In this document: positions 30,026 through 38,511 of the stretch, one piece after another | Numbering within the stretch: the first letter of the stretch is position 1 | How the letters are laid out: the number at the start of each line of letters is the position of its first letter | From: Chloroflexota bacterium | Lineage (GTDB): Bacteria; Chloroflexota; Dehalococcoidia; Lucifugimonadales; GCA-2719675 | Assembly: GCA_002719675.1 (NCBI GenBank) | Contig: PBID01000011.1 | Location: forward strand, 1 to 38,511 | Reading direction: 5' to 3' | DNA: 38,511 bases | Made by a program: the position numbers and the translations under genes | Notes under the pieces: model-generated | What the model was told of the DNA's origin: nothing | What the model saw: only the letters and a program-made list of their open reading frames with translations | The model's database searches: none

Positions 30026-33000
30026 TTAACTATAAATTTGTAATTTCCCTGATTTTTCTATGATTGTTTTGTTATTAATTAAGTTTTTAATTCGAATTTC
30101 TATGCATTTGGAAATTCTATTTGCAATTCTTACCCAGCCTAAATGATTTGAAACTAATTTAATCAAATCATCTTTTGGAATTGCGATTTCTTTTTTTATA
30201 AAATGTTGGATGATTTTTTCTAATTCGAATTGGGAATAATGAGTTATATCTTCATCAACAGGTCTTCTAGGCCATTTATTTTTTTGTTGCGATTCAGAAT
30301 ATAAGAAATTGTTACTAGAAAAAATACGTTTCGTTTCAACAACTGAATTTATAGCTTGCTCTACTCGTTCTCGTGGTTTGCCTCTAAGACTTTTCAGACT
30401 ATAACCTTCTCTAATTCTGGTGATGATTACATCTTTATGTACTGGACCTTCAATATTTGATATTTCAATTACAAATTTTTCAAGGTTTTCGTGGAGTTCA
30501 TTTTGTAATGTTTGCCAACTATCAATGGGTAATTTTGATTTGATATAATCTTTCAAAATTAATTCTTTTGCGGGATTTAAATCGGGTATTTTGGATTGAA
30601 TTAATACTATATCTTCTTGAATTTCATTTTGTTTTTTGTTGAGATGCGTATTTTGGTCATTAAAATTATTACTATTTCTAGCTATTTTTATTGCTGAATC
30701 AACTTTTTTTAATTCATTTTCTGGATTTCTTATCCATGCTGTAGACCAAATTCTATGTATTTTCCAGCCTAAGTTTTCTAAATGTTGTTGTCTGAGATAA
30801 TCTCTATCTCTTGCTGCAGGTGCGCTATGGTAAGATTTTCCATCAAATTCAATGCCTAAATCAAATCCATCTCCATTAGAACTATGAATTGCCATATCTA
30901 TCCAGTATCCTGACTCTGGAACTTCTGCCGAAACCACGTAACCTCTTTTTTCAAGAGCTTTTTGAACTTCTAAGGCATATTCGCTACTTTCGGGTGCATT
31001 GATTCCGTTACTTTGTTTACTTGATCTGAATAATTGTTTTGGGTCGTTAACATATTCTAAATATCTTTTCAATGTTAATATCGATGGTCTATCACTAACA
31101 ATTTCGTCAGATTGAATTGAATGAACTAAGTCAATTCTCATTTTAGCTCTAGTAAATAATACATTAAGCCTTCTATCACCACTTAAATTATTTATAGCAG
31201 CGAAATGTTTTCTTAGATTTCCGTTTTCATCTTTGGCATACCCAATCGAAATTATAATTCTATCTCTTTCATCACCTTGAACGTTTTCAAGGTTTTTTAC
31301 AAAAAATGGTTCATGTCCTTTTTCAGATTTTTCAATATTTATATCAATATCACGTTCATTTAATCTACGTTGTACATATAATTCCCAAATATGATCTGAT
31401 TGTGATTTTGAAAGTGCTACAACGCCCAAGCTTTCGTTGGGTCTGTTACGCATATGGTCAAATATCAGATCCACAATTTTTTCAGCTTCTATAGAATTGA
31501 TTCGATTTTTAAAGATACCATTTGGTAAATATACACTATGTAATCCATACCAAGGGTTTGTTTTAGTACTAGGGAAAGTGAATAACCTATTGTTATAAAA
31601 ATTATGATTTGAAAATTGAATTAGATCTTGATGTTTACTTCGATAATGTATATTTAAGTTAGCTTTATTAAATATCTGACCTTGTGTGCTTAAAATTTCA
31701 GCAACATCTAAAATACTTTCTAATCCTTCAAATAAATTAGTATCATCTTCATCATATATTTCATCACTGTCATCAAAAATTCTTCGAAATATTATGGTTG
31801 GTGGGAGTTGTTTATTATCTCCTGCTAGAATTAATTTTTTACCATGTAAAATAGATGCAACTGCTAATTCAGGAGTAATTTGGGAAGCCTCGTCAAATAT
31901 TACCAAATCAAATTCTAATTGGTTTTCATTAGTATCGTTTTTTAGGGGTATAAATTTACTTACAGCTAAAGGACTCATCATAAAACATGGCTTGTAACGT
32001 TGGATTACTTGACCACATTTTTCAAGTAATTTATGAATAGATATTTTCCTCTTATTTATTAGTACTTGTTTTTGTAGGAGTCCCCTAGCACTTGCTTGAG
32101 ATGCTGGTCCATCAACTGGTGATTTTTTAGCAATCGCTTTGAATATTTTGTTAACATTTGCGTTGTAAAATTTTTGATCCAATTCTTTGAATTTTTCAAT
32201 TAAGTTTTCGTGTTTAGTAGAGTCAAAATCCAGCATTTTTGGATAAATTTGATAAATTTTGTCTAACAATTGTAACACTATTTCTTTTTCTATAATTAAC
32301 GGAATCAACATACTTTGATTAGTTGTATTATGGATTATTTCTGTTACAGAGCTTGAGTTATTATCTTTAAATTGCTCATTAATAATCTTGTCGAAATGTT
32401 TGTATTCAGACACATATGAAAGCCAATTTTTGACGGAAAGTTTTTTTTCTGAAATCTCTGTACATCTGGTTAATAAATCTTTTAGGTCAATTTGCGATAT
32501 AAACTTAAGTTCGTATTGGAATTTATAGTTTATTTTGTAGTTCTGTTTAGAAGTTTTCTTAAGTTCATTTTTATTGTCAAAAAAGTTCGGAGTATTTTCA
32601 ATTATGAATGAATTTGTTGTTAGTTCAGATAGTTTTTCTAAAGAAATAATTCTTTTTGGCATTTCAATTTCTTTAATAAAACTTGATAATGCTTCGGAAA
32701 ATTTATTGAATTGATTATTTAATGAAATATCTGGAGTTAAATTAGACTTCAGATTTAAATGATCGTCTGTAATTTGTTTTTTTATATCTAGTGCTAGTAA
32801 TTCTTCAATCCATTCGATTTTTTTAATAATTTCTAACCAGTCTGTTTCGAAAAAATTATAGTTTTCTACAAAATCTTTTGATAAAGAATCAGAGTTAAGT
32901 TTATGATTGTTTTCAATATTTTTGAATTCAATGATTTTTAATACTTTATCGCGAATGTCTTCTATATCTTTGAATTTTGAATTTTTAGAAATCTGGAGTT

Positions 33001-35944
33001 GCTCTAAGGGATGAGAAATTTTTTCAAGAAGATCTAAGGTTGTCAAAAGTTTTTCATTAAACAATGAAAATTCCATATTGCTTTCGAAAACTTTTTGATA
33101 ATATTCTTTTTTGAAATTTTCTTGAATATTATTTTTTAATTCATTGAAAATTGGGATTTTTTGAGGTTTTATATTTTCATATACAGTTATAAATTCGGGA
33201 TTTTTAAATATATTTTCGATTTTTAGGTTGTATTTATCAGAAAGTTTTAAAATATTTTCTAGTGTGGATAGTATTTTGTCGATTTCATCCCAATTAGTAT
33301 CTAGACCATCAAACAAAATTCCTAATTTGGACTTTAATTCTTTTTCATTTTTACTCCAAGCGTCTTTACTTTCTTTTAACTGGAGTATATTTTTTATAAA
33401 ACCAAACTCCAGTTCATAGTTGAGTTTTTGATGTGTATTATGTTTGTATATAGAAAAAATCTTTTTGGCACTTCTGTAATCAGAATTGAATACAGGATTA
33501 CGAGCAAAAAAGTTTGTATAACCTCTATATCTACGTAATAGAGGTTTATTAACTTCATTTACAATTTCTTTATCGAAATTTGAAAAAATTTCTTGTTCCA
33601 ATATTTTGATTTCGTTGCATAAAAGCTTATTATCTTTAAAATATTTTTTGATTGATTTAAGATCATTTAAATTATCTATTAGTTCTTTAGGCAAAGGATG
33701 TATAGCAATAGTATTTTGAAGAATTTCTATTCCAACTTCTAATTTATTCCATGTTTTAAAATCATTATCTTTGAATAAATTTTTTAGTTGATCAATCATT
33801 TGTAGAATTATTGAAGATTTTTCTTTAATTTCCGCTAATTTGATTTGATTATTTTTTATGTTTAAATGAATGGTATTATTCCATTGATCATCAAAAAGTT
33901 CTGGTAGTATCTGTCTTGACTCAGGAGTTAAAATTAGTCTGTCAGCAATATTATTTAAATCTACTTTTTCGAATCCCCAAAGATTATCTCCAAAATATTC
34001 GTTGAGTATACTTATAATGTTTGTTCTTTTTTGTTGGATTTCTTCTTGGCTTTTTGCTTTTTGCTTTAAATCATCAATGATATTAATTTTCCAATTTTTT
34101 GGAATATCAGGAGATTGAGACAAATGATTATAAATTGATTGTAATTGAATTAATTCTTCGAGGTTTTCAGAGGCAGGTAGCTTTAACAGAGTAGAAATTT
34201 CTTGAGAATTAGAAAGTAGTTGTTTCAATTTATCAATTGTTATGCTAATTTCCGATTCAATTTCATCTGCTAATTGAAGTGAATCTTTTTCAATATTTAA
34301 GCAATTCCAGATATTAGTTTTATGTTCTTGAAATTCTAAAGTGTTTTCGGAAACTATTTTTGCAGCCGTAATAATTTTCTCGTATTTTTGATCGTCAAGG
34401 GTGTCTATATTTTTTTTGTTAAAATTCAGAGGGATGGTAGAAATATTTTTGTTGTTATTGAGGGTATCTATTTTAGAGGAAATTGCTGCATATGAAGATT
34501 GAAGTTCGAAAATAGTTTTTGAAATTGGGTTTAGAATGTTTTCTTTGTGTAATAGCCTAACATAATCATTTAGTTGGGTTTTGTAATCTTTTAATTTATC
34601 GATATCAAAAGAAATTTCTTGAGGGGAAAGATTAACGGTCATTGCTTCATCAAGTTCGCTGTAAATTTTAGATTTTAGGTTAGATAACTTTGAATCTCTT
34701 AAAGTAGTGTTAGTATGTAAATCCAAACAAAATCTACCCAATTTTTTTTGATCTAATTGTTGCCTGACTACGTCTAAAGCAGCCTGTTTTTGGCTTACAA
34801 ATAATACGGTTTTACCTTGAGATAAATAATCTGCAATAATATTACAAATAGTTTGGCTTTTACCTGTGCCAGGCGGTCCATCAATCACTAAATTTTTATT
34901 TCCTGAAGCTTTTTTTATAGCTAGCAATTGACTGTAATCTGCATCTAAAATTGTAGATTGTTCTTTTATTTCTAAAATATCATCTATTTTTCCACCTTCA
35001 AAATCTTTTTCATCAGTAAATTCAAGTGTGTCATTTGATGAATCATCTGTGGATATTTTGTCGTTCAGCATGGAAAGTATGGTTTCGTTTGAAGTGCCAG
35101 TTTTTTTTATTTTTTCAAGATCATGCCAGATTGATATTGCACTATAAGCAAACGTGCTAATAATTACATTTTCTTCAATTTTCCATTCAGGTTTATTTTC
35201 AATTGTAGTGTTGATTTCATCAAAATATTTTTCATAAGTTTCATGTTTTTCTGGATCATATTCTGGTAAATTTAAACCAGTTGTTTTAAGTAACATTTCT
35301 TGAAGAGTGATATTTGTTTCTGCTTCTTCTAGCTTATCGCAGGATAAAACAAATTTTACTCTAGAAGAAGTACGGTCCAAATCACATGGAATTAAAAGAA
35401 TTGGGGAGGAATATTCTTTGTTATCATCTTCAGTATCTGTCCAATTTAATGTGCCTAGAGCTAAAAATAGGATGCTAATGCCATTTTCTAATTCGGATGT
35501 TTTTTCTTTTCTAAGGATATTCCCTAATTTGTGCTCTGTTTCATATGTTAGAATATTTTTATTTCGTTCTCTAATATCACCAAAATCAATACTATAGACT
35601 TTTTCTTCTTCATTTTTATTTTCTGTTTCTACGAAAATTTTTTCATTTTGATTTTTAAGAATATATTGTCGCCCCAGATCATCTAAGAATATCTTGTCTA
35701 TGTCTTTGTCAAAGCTAATGGGTTCAGAATGATCGAATTCTAATTTTGATGAGTCTTTATCCGAATTTTTTTCCATTAATGAGAAAAAACTATCGGGATC
35801 GTGGCCAGAAATTACAACAATGCTTTTTTTTGAAACTGGAGAGTTTAATAGAGGATTTCTTTTATCCAACTGGAGTAGGCGAACTTGCCAGTCATTAATT
35901 CTATCAATGAGTTTTTCAGAAATATTATTGGTCAATATACACAC
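30026..35944 (-). CDS. Giant DUF4011-type SF1 helicase-nuclease
   Basis: This 1972-residue protein has the architecture of the DUF4011 / Upf1-like SF1 helicase / restriction-nuclease family. It begins with a DUF4011-type module (LLQLDKRNPLLN). Walker A GPPGTGKS is at 356-363, followed by a long helical insertion (about 400-1250). Walker B FDEASQITPEL is near 1350, then GDNKQLPPT, HYRSKH near 1434 and VQGDERD near 1558. The C-terminal nuclease of the Vsr-like MTES_1575 type has LGIEFDGKSYHSAPAARDRD near 1700, followed by a DUF3320-like end. The start is GTG, with ATAGG upstream. Such proteins cluster with defence genes, so an anti-phage or anti-plasmid DNA role is likely, but not shown. Confidence 0.88.
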   Translation of the reverse strand: MCILTNNISEKLIDRINDWQVRLLQLDKRNPLLNSPVSKKSIVVISGHDPDSFFSLMEKNSDKDSSKLEFDHSEPISFDKDIDKIFLDDLGRQYILKNQNEKIFVETENKNEEEKVYSIDFGDIRERNKNILTYETEHKLGNILRKEKTSELENGISILFLALGTLNWTDTEDDNKEYSSPILLIPCDLDRTSSRVKFVLSCDKLEEAETNITLQEMLLKTTGLNLPEYDPEKHETYEKYFDEINTTIENKPEWKIEENVIISTFAYSAISIWHDLEKIKKTGTSNETILSMLNDKISTDDSSNDTLEFTDEKDFEGGKIDDILEIKEQSTILDADYSQLLAIKKASGNKNLVIDGPPGTGKSQTICNIIADYLSQGKTVLFVSQKQAALDVVRQQLDQKKLGRFCLDLHTNTTLRDSKLSNLKSKIYSELDEAMTVNLSPQEISFDIDKLKDYKTQLNDYVRLLHKENILNPISKTIFELQSSYAAISSKIDTLNNNKNISTIPLNFNKKNIDTLDDQKYEKIITAAKIVSENTLEFQEHKTNIWNCLNIEKDSLQLADEIESEISITIDKLKQLLSNSQEISTLLKLPASENLEELIQLQSIYNHLSQSPDIPKNWKINIIDDLKQKAKSQEEIQQKRTNIISILNEYFGDNLWGFEKVDLNNIADRLILTPESRQILPELFDDQWNNTIHLNIKNNQIKLAEIKEKSSIILQMIDQLKNLFKDNDFKTWNKLEVGIEILQNTIAIHPLPKELIDNLNDLKSIKKYFKDNKLLCNEIKILEQEIFSNFDKEIVNEVNKPLLRRYRGYTNFFARNPVFNSDYRSAKKIFSIYKHNTHQKLNYELEFGFIKNILQLKESKDAWSKNEKELKSKLGILFDGLDTNWDEIDKILSTLENILKLSDKYNLKIENIFKNPEFITVYENIKPQKIPIFNELKNNIQENFKKEYYQKVFESNMEFSLFNEKLLTTLDLLEKISHPLEQLQISKNSKFKDIEDIRDKVLKIIEFKNIENNHKLNSDSLSKDFVENYNFFETDWLEIIKKIEWIEELLALDIKKQITDDHLNLKSNLTPDISLNNQFNKFSEALSSFIKEIEMPKRIISLEKLSELTTNSFIIENTPNFFDNKNELKKTSKQNYKINYKFQYELKFISQIDLKDLLTRCTEISEKKLSVKNWLSYVSEYKHFDKIINEQFKDNNSSSVTEIIHNTTNQSMLIPLIIEKEIVLQLLDKIYQIYPKMLDFDSTKHENLIEKFKELDQKFYNANVNKIFKAIAKKSPVDGPASQASARGLLQKQVLINKRKISIHKLLEKCGQVIQRYKPCFMMSPLAVSKFIPLKNDTNENQLEFDLVIFDEASQITPELAVASILHGKKLILAGDNKQLPPTIIFRRIFDDSDEIYDEDDTNLFEGLESILDVAEILSTQGQIFNKANLNIHYRSKHQDLIQFSNHNFYNNRLFTFPSTKTNPWYGLHSVYLPNGIFKNRINSIEAEKIVDLIFDHMRNRPNESLGVVALSKSQSDHIWELYVQRRLNERDIDINIEKSEKGHEPFFVKNLENVQGDERDRIIISIGYAKDENGNLRKHFAAINNLSGDRRLNVLFTRAKMRIDLVHSIQSDEIVSDRPSILTLKRYLEYVNDPKQLFRSSKQSNGINAPESSEYALEVQKALEKRGYVVSAEVPESGYWIDMAIHSSNGDGFDLGIEFDGKSYHSAPAARDRDYLRQQHLENLGWKIHRIWSTAWIRNPENELKKVDSAIKIARNSNNFNDQNTHLNKKQNEIQEDIVLIQSKIPDLNPAKELILKDYIKSKLPIDSWQTLQNELHENLEKFVIEISNIEGPVHKDVIITRIREGYSLKSLRGKPRERVEQAINSVVETKRIFSSNNFLYSESQQKNKWPRRPVDEDITHYSQFELEKIIQHFIKKEIAIPKDDLIKLVSNHLGWVRIANRISKCIEIRIKNLINNKTIIEKSGKLQIYS

Positions 35945-36088
35945 CCTATGCTAGAAATTAATTATTATACTATATTTCATCAAATACTTTAGGAATAATT
36001 CGAAAACCAGCTATTTTATGCCTAAATCTTACGTAATTATCTAATGGTCAATTCTTTCGCTATTAGAATTACTTTGATCTAGGTACGT

Positions 36089-37186
36089 CTAAAGACCTGC
36101 ACCTGACCTTGGGAAATCTGTAAGATCCAGTTTATAGGCATGAGGATTTCCCCAAGTGATAGTTGTCCAACCTTTTTTGATAATTTTTTCTCTATCTTCA
36201 TCTTTGGCTAAATCAACCCACTTCATAAACAAGCCTAACTGCTGGCTTGGTAGTAAATAAGTTTGATGAGACAACTGATCCTTAAGCCAAGATGGACGTG
36301 TCTTAATAAAAGAAAACAATCCATCAGCTACTAGAAATTTGCCTTCAGGTGTTTTAAAAGCATTTGCATCTGTCCAAATATCAACATCAGTAACATCTCT
36401 TTCTAGAGGATTCCATTGATTCAAATATTCATCGTTACCTGTTGCGCTACCATCTTCAGTTACAGTAACAAATTCTCCTTGTCTCAATATAGGAATTTTC
36501 CCCTGTTCAACTAAACGAAGGTATATATTTTGATCTTCATAAGACATAAATGGTGGATGAGAAAGCCAAGCAAATAAATCATCCATATCTTGTCCTAACA
36601 AGTCTCTACGTTCAAAAACTTTAGCTAGTACCCATAGATCCAAATCCCTATGGATACCTTGAACTTGGTCCAGGAAACCTGTAGCTTCCAGTCTGTTAAG
36701 AATATGATTTGCCCAATAAATATATCGTAATCTATCAGCAGAATAGTATTCAGGACTTTGGCATAAAGTTCTTGCAGCATAATCTAACGATCTGATAATC
36801 CTATGTTTGTTTTTTTGGGTGATTATTTCGTCTAATACACCCATTCTATTAGCAGTAGGATTATTCCATTCTATTGGAAGTACAAGCGGATCTAATTTTA
36901 CTATCTTTGAATTTTTAAGATCTGGATTTCTAGGAGTACCATCGTACATAGATTTAATATCTTTTACTGCTCTACCAATAGTTGATGTTTCAATTTCTTG
37001 GACTGCAATTCTTGATAACAAGGTTCTTATTTTTCCATATAACTCAGATAAGGTAGGTTTATCACTCGGAGAACCTGCTTCGCACCAGTCAACTACCAAA
37101 GCTTCTATATGTCGATAAGTAGCACGGCTAAGAGGGTGTAGATTTGAATTAAATGTTTTTTCTAAGAATTGATATTTGAAATTCAT
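36089..37186 (-). CDS. Unrecognised 365-residue protein next to the defence block
   Basis: I do not recognise this protein. It looks soluble, with no signal or membrane helix. The N-terminal part (residues 1-110) is helical with several basic patches (HPLSRATYRHIEALVVDW, KIRTLLSRI), as in DNA-binding or recombinase-like domains. The rest is Trp- and Asp-rich, with VTDVDIWTDANAFKTPEGKF and ending TDFPRSGAGL. TAGGCAA lies ahead of the ATG. It is 144 nt upstream of the helicase gene on the same strand. Four TACGCA repeats lie upstream at 37268-37370. It could be a regulator or a companion of the defence system. Confidence 0.65.
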   Translation of the reverse strand: MNFKYQFLEKTFNSNLHPLSRATYRHIEALVVDWCEAGSPSDKPTLSELYGKIRTLLSRIAVQEIETSTIGRAVKDIKSMYDGTPRNPDLKNSKIVKLDPLVLPIEWNNPTANRMGVLDEIITQKNKHRIIRSLDYAARTLCQSPEYYSADRLRYIYWANHILNRLEATGFLDQVQGIHRDLDLWVLAKVFERRDLLGQDMDDLFAWLSHPPFMSYEDQNIYLRLVEQGKIPILRQGEFVTVTEDGSATGNDEYLNQWNPLERDVTDVDIWTDANAFKTPEGKFLVADGLFSFIKTRPSWLKDQLSHQTYLLPSQQLGLFMKWVDLAKDEDREKIIKKGWTTITWGNPHAYKLDLTDFPRSGAGL

Positions 37187-37267
37187 TTGCCTATCGATTG
37201 TTTAATATTTATTTTTCTGTACCATCAGAACAAATTACATTCGCAAGCCTTTTTGCTGTTATAAATC

Positions 37268-37370
37268 TACGCAACTAACGCTAAAAACATAATTTAATTT
37301 ATGGGTGTACGCATATAATTTACTATATAGTTGAAATAAATTCTACGCAATATAAGTTAATAATACGCAA
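37268..37370. repeat. Four TACGCA repeats upstream of the unknown gene
   Basis: TACGCAA occurs at 37268, 37344 and 37364, and TACGCAT at 37308, all in the same orientation with spacings of 40, 36 and 20. They lie in the gap between the 36089-37186 gene and the dioxygenase gene, where an operator would be expected. A similar TACGCAA occurs at the island end near 28763. Confidence 0.45.
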
Positions 37371-37403
37371 CAATAATCAACCGTCAATTAAAGAGTAGGC
37401 ATG

Positions 37404-38267
37404 CTACATAGATTTAGAAAAATGTGATTTTTTCATATTTGACTGAAGCTCAAATATATTTTTGTTTTCACCTCTTAAAGGTTTTGGTAAAAGTACGGGA
37501 ATTTTTTCTAATCTTGGTTGAATAGTTGGTTTACCTCGAAATATTTGTTTATTCCACTCATCCCAAGAAGTGCCAATACCGCTTACAGGAAATGCATCAG
37601 CTGCACTAAATTCTAACAATAGAAGTCTTCTGGGTTTATCTGACATATTTGGCGCAGAGCCGTGTAATGTCCTAACATGATGAATTGAAATACTGCCTGC
37701 ATTTGAGGTGATATTTATAGCTTTTTTAACATCAAAACTATTTATATCAACAGCTCCAACAAAAAATCCATCTTCGTGGTGGCTAATAGCGTCCCACTTG
37801 TGAGAACCAGGAATAACCATTAAACAACCATTTTCTTCAGTTATATCATCCAAAGCAATTCCAACTGCTAACATATCATCATTAGTATGGGGATGATGCC
37901 CCCAGTCTGTGTGCCATTCTACTTGGCGACCACCTTGAGGCATTTTCATATTAAGTTTAGCTCCCTGAAACCTAATATTTTTTCCAATAAAGTGTTCAAT
38001 AATATCCAACATTTTTTCATCTTTCACAGCTTTTTTATAGATGCTGTGAAAATTTTGAGGAGTCTTAATTCTAGTTAATCTAGGATTATCTTTGGAATGG
38101 TCAGATTCCAAGGAAAACATATCATTTTCTTCAGTAACTAAACGTGATTTTTCTACAAATTCATCTGTTACATCAGAAAGTAATTTTATTTGGGAAGCAC
38201 TATAAACATTTTCAATAGTTAGATATCCATTTGAATTGTAGTAAGCTACTTGTTTCGAATTTAACAT
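37404..38267 (-). CDS. Phytanoyl-CoA dioxygenase family Fe(II)/2-oxoglutarate oxygenase
   Basis: This 287-residue cytoplasmic enzyme is predicted to hydroxylate an unknown substrate with Fe(II), O2 and 2-oxoglutarate. The facial triad is His119 and Asp121 in EWHTDWG plus His202 in TLHGSAPN. The 2-oxoglutarate-binding Arg is in the following KPRRLLLLEF. MVIPGSHKW and DDITEENGCLM are family-typical. The length is normal. The start is the ATG at 38267, with a weak ribosome-binding site. Such genes are multiplied in marine heterotrophs, so the substrate cannot be inferred. The 129-nt stretch to the next gene at 38397 holds nothing evident. Confidence 0.93.
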   Translation of the reverse strand: MLNSKQVAYYNSNGYLTIENVYSASQIKLLSDVTDEFVEKSRLVTEENDMFSLESDHSKDNPRLTRIKTPQNFHSIYKKAVKDEKMLDIIEHFIGKNIRFQGAKLNMKMPQGGRQVEWHTDWGHHPHTNDDMLAVGIALDDITEENGCLMVIPGSHKWDAISHHEDGFFVGAVDINSFDVKKAINITSNAGSISIHHVRTLHGSAPNMSDKPRRLLLLEFSAADAFPVSGIGTSWDEWNKQIFRGKPTIQPRLEKIPVLLPKPLRGENKNIFELQSNMKKSHFSKSM

Positions 38268-38396
38268 AATAAAAACATTCTTTATTTATTGCAAAAAGAA
38301 TACATTATTTTATAAAAATTAGAAAGAAATTCATCTTCGATACATCTATTCATTTAGCATGAATATTAGTTATTAACTTATCATGTGGATACACAA

Positions 38397-38511
38397 TTAT
38401 TGTAAAGTAAATACGTATGAACTGATCCATGGGCCTTTAGAACCTTGATATGACCATCTTAGGCAAAATTGCACATAATCTATAGATTGTTGACTGAAAA
38501 TATTTTTATTC
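38397..38511 (-). CDS. C-terminal fragment of an unknown protein (runs off right edge)
   Basis: On the minus strand the last 38 codons before a TAA at 38397-38399 stay open to the window edge. They read DYVQFCLRWSYQG then SKGPWISSYVFTLQ. The balanced composition with Trp, Gly and Pro looks like a true protein C-terminus rather than chance. I do not recognise the family. It is on the same strand as the dioxygenase gene and 129 nt upstream of it. Confidence 0.5.
   Translation of the reverse strand, partial: NKNIFSQQSIDYVQFCLRWSYQGSKGPWISSYVFTLQ

Noticed and set aside
37187-37403. Origin-like iterons for TACGCA repeats
   Set aside because: Spacings of 40, 36 and 20 are irregular, and no replication protein or DnaA-box cluster accompanies them.

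Overview
The window is AT-rich (roughly 30% GC by eye) and bacterial, using the standard code: several genes here end in TGA. The mix of genes suggests a free-living marine Chloroflexota of the SAR202/Dehalococcoidia type. It includes a D-threonine-aldolase-like pair, a phytanoyl-CoA dioxygenase, an HpaI aldolase / SMP-30 / Gfo-Idh-MocA catabolic set, a minimal System I cytochrome c cluster (CcmF, CcmH) and a redoxin with a C-terminal TPR-like tail. This assignment is inference from remembered gene content, not a database result.

Layout. 1-1233: tandem D-threonine-aldolase-like genes on the minus strand; the complete one has lost its PLP lysine and metal ligands. 1411-9700: a patchwork of small membrane proteins, an aquaporin, mmsA, four paralogous 'GWTW' lipoproteins (two from a recent tandem duplication), a redoxin interrupted only by an in-frame TGA at its active-site cysteine, two candidate structured RNAs and a D-2-hydroxyacid dehydrogenase. 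9745-12336: an alcohol-dehydrogenase remnant, a DUF6122-like protein, tsaD and an amidohydrolase. 12539-15351: an apparent sugar-acid catabolic operon. 15392-20334: a minus-strand cytochrome c maturation cluster with three poorly known partners. 20468-25044: a DRTGG-type ATPase, AdoMet decarboxylase, spermidine synthase and a PcrA/UvrD helicase.

25099-28827: tRNA-Leu(CAA), followed by a 3.6-kb island bounded by a 17-bp copy of the tRNA 3' end. The island carries a DnaQ-like exonuclease, a C5-cytosine methyltransferase and a BglII-type restriction endonuclease. No integrase is present, but paired 12-bp repeats near both ends look like recombinase arm sites. 28868-37186: a second accessory block that looks like defence, with a giant DUF4011-type SF1 helicase-nuclease, a double zinc-ribbon protein and an unrecognised 365-residue protein preceded by TACGCA repeats. 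37404-38511: a phytanoyl-CoA dioxygenase and the 3' end of another gene.

The strongest novel candidate is the redoxin at 6324-7013. The reading frame is open on both sides of a single TGA at the expected catalytic Cys position (W-A-S-W-TGA-G-C-R). A 6-bp hairpin with a GTT loop lies 15 nt downstream, at bacterial SECIS distance. This predicts a selenoprotein with an unusual Sec-x-Cys active site.
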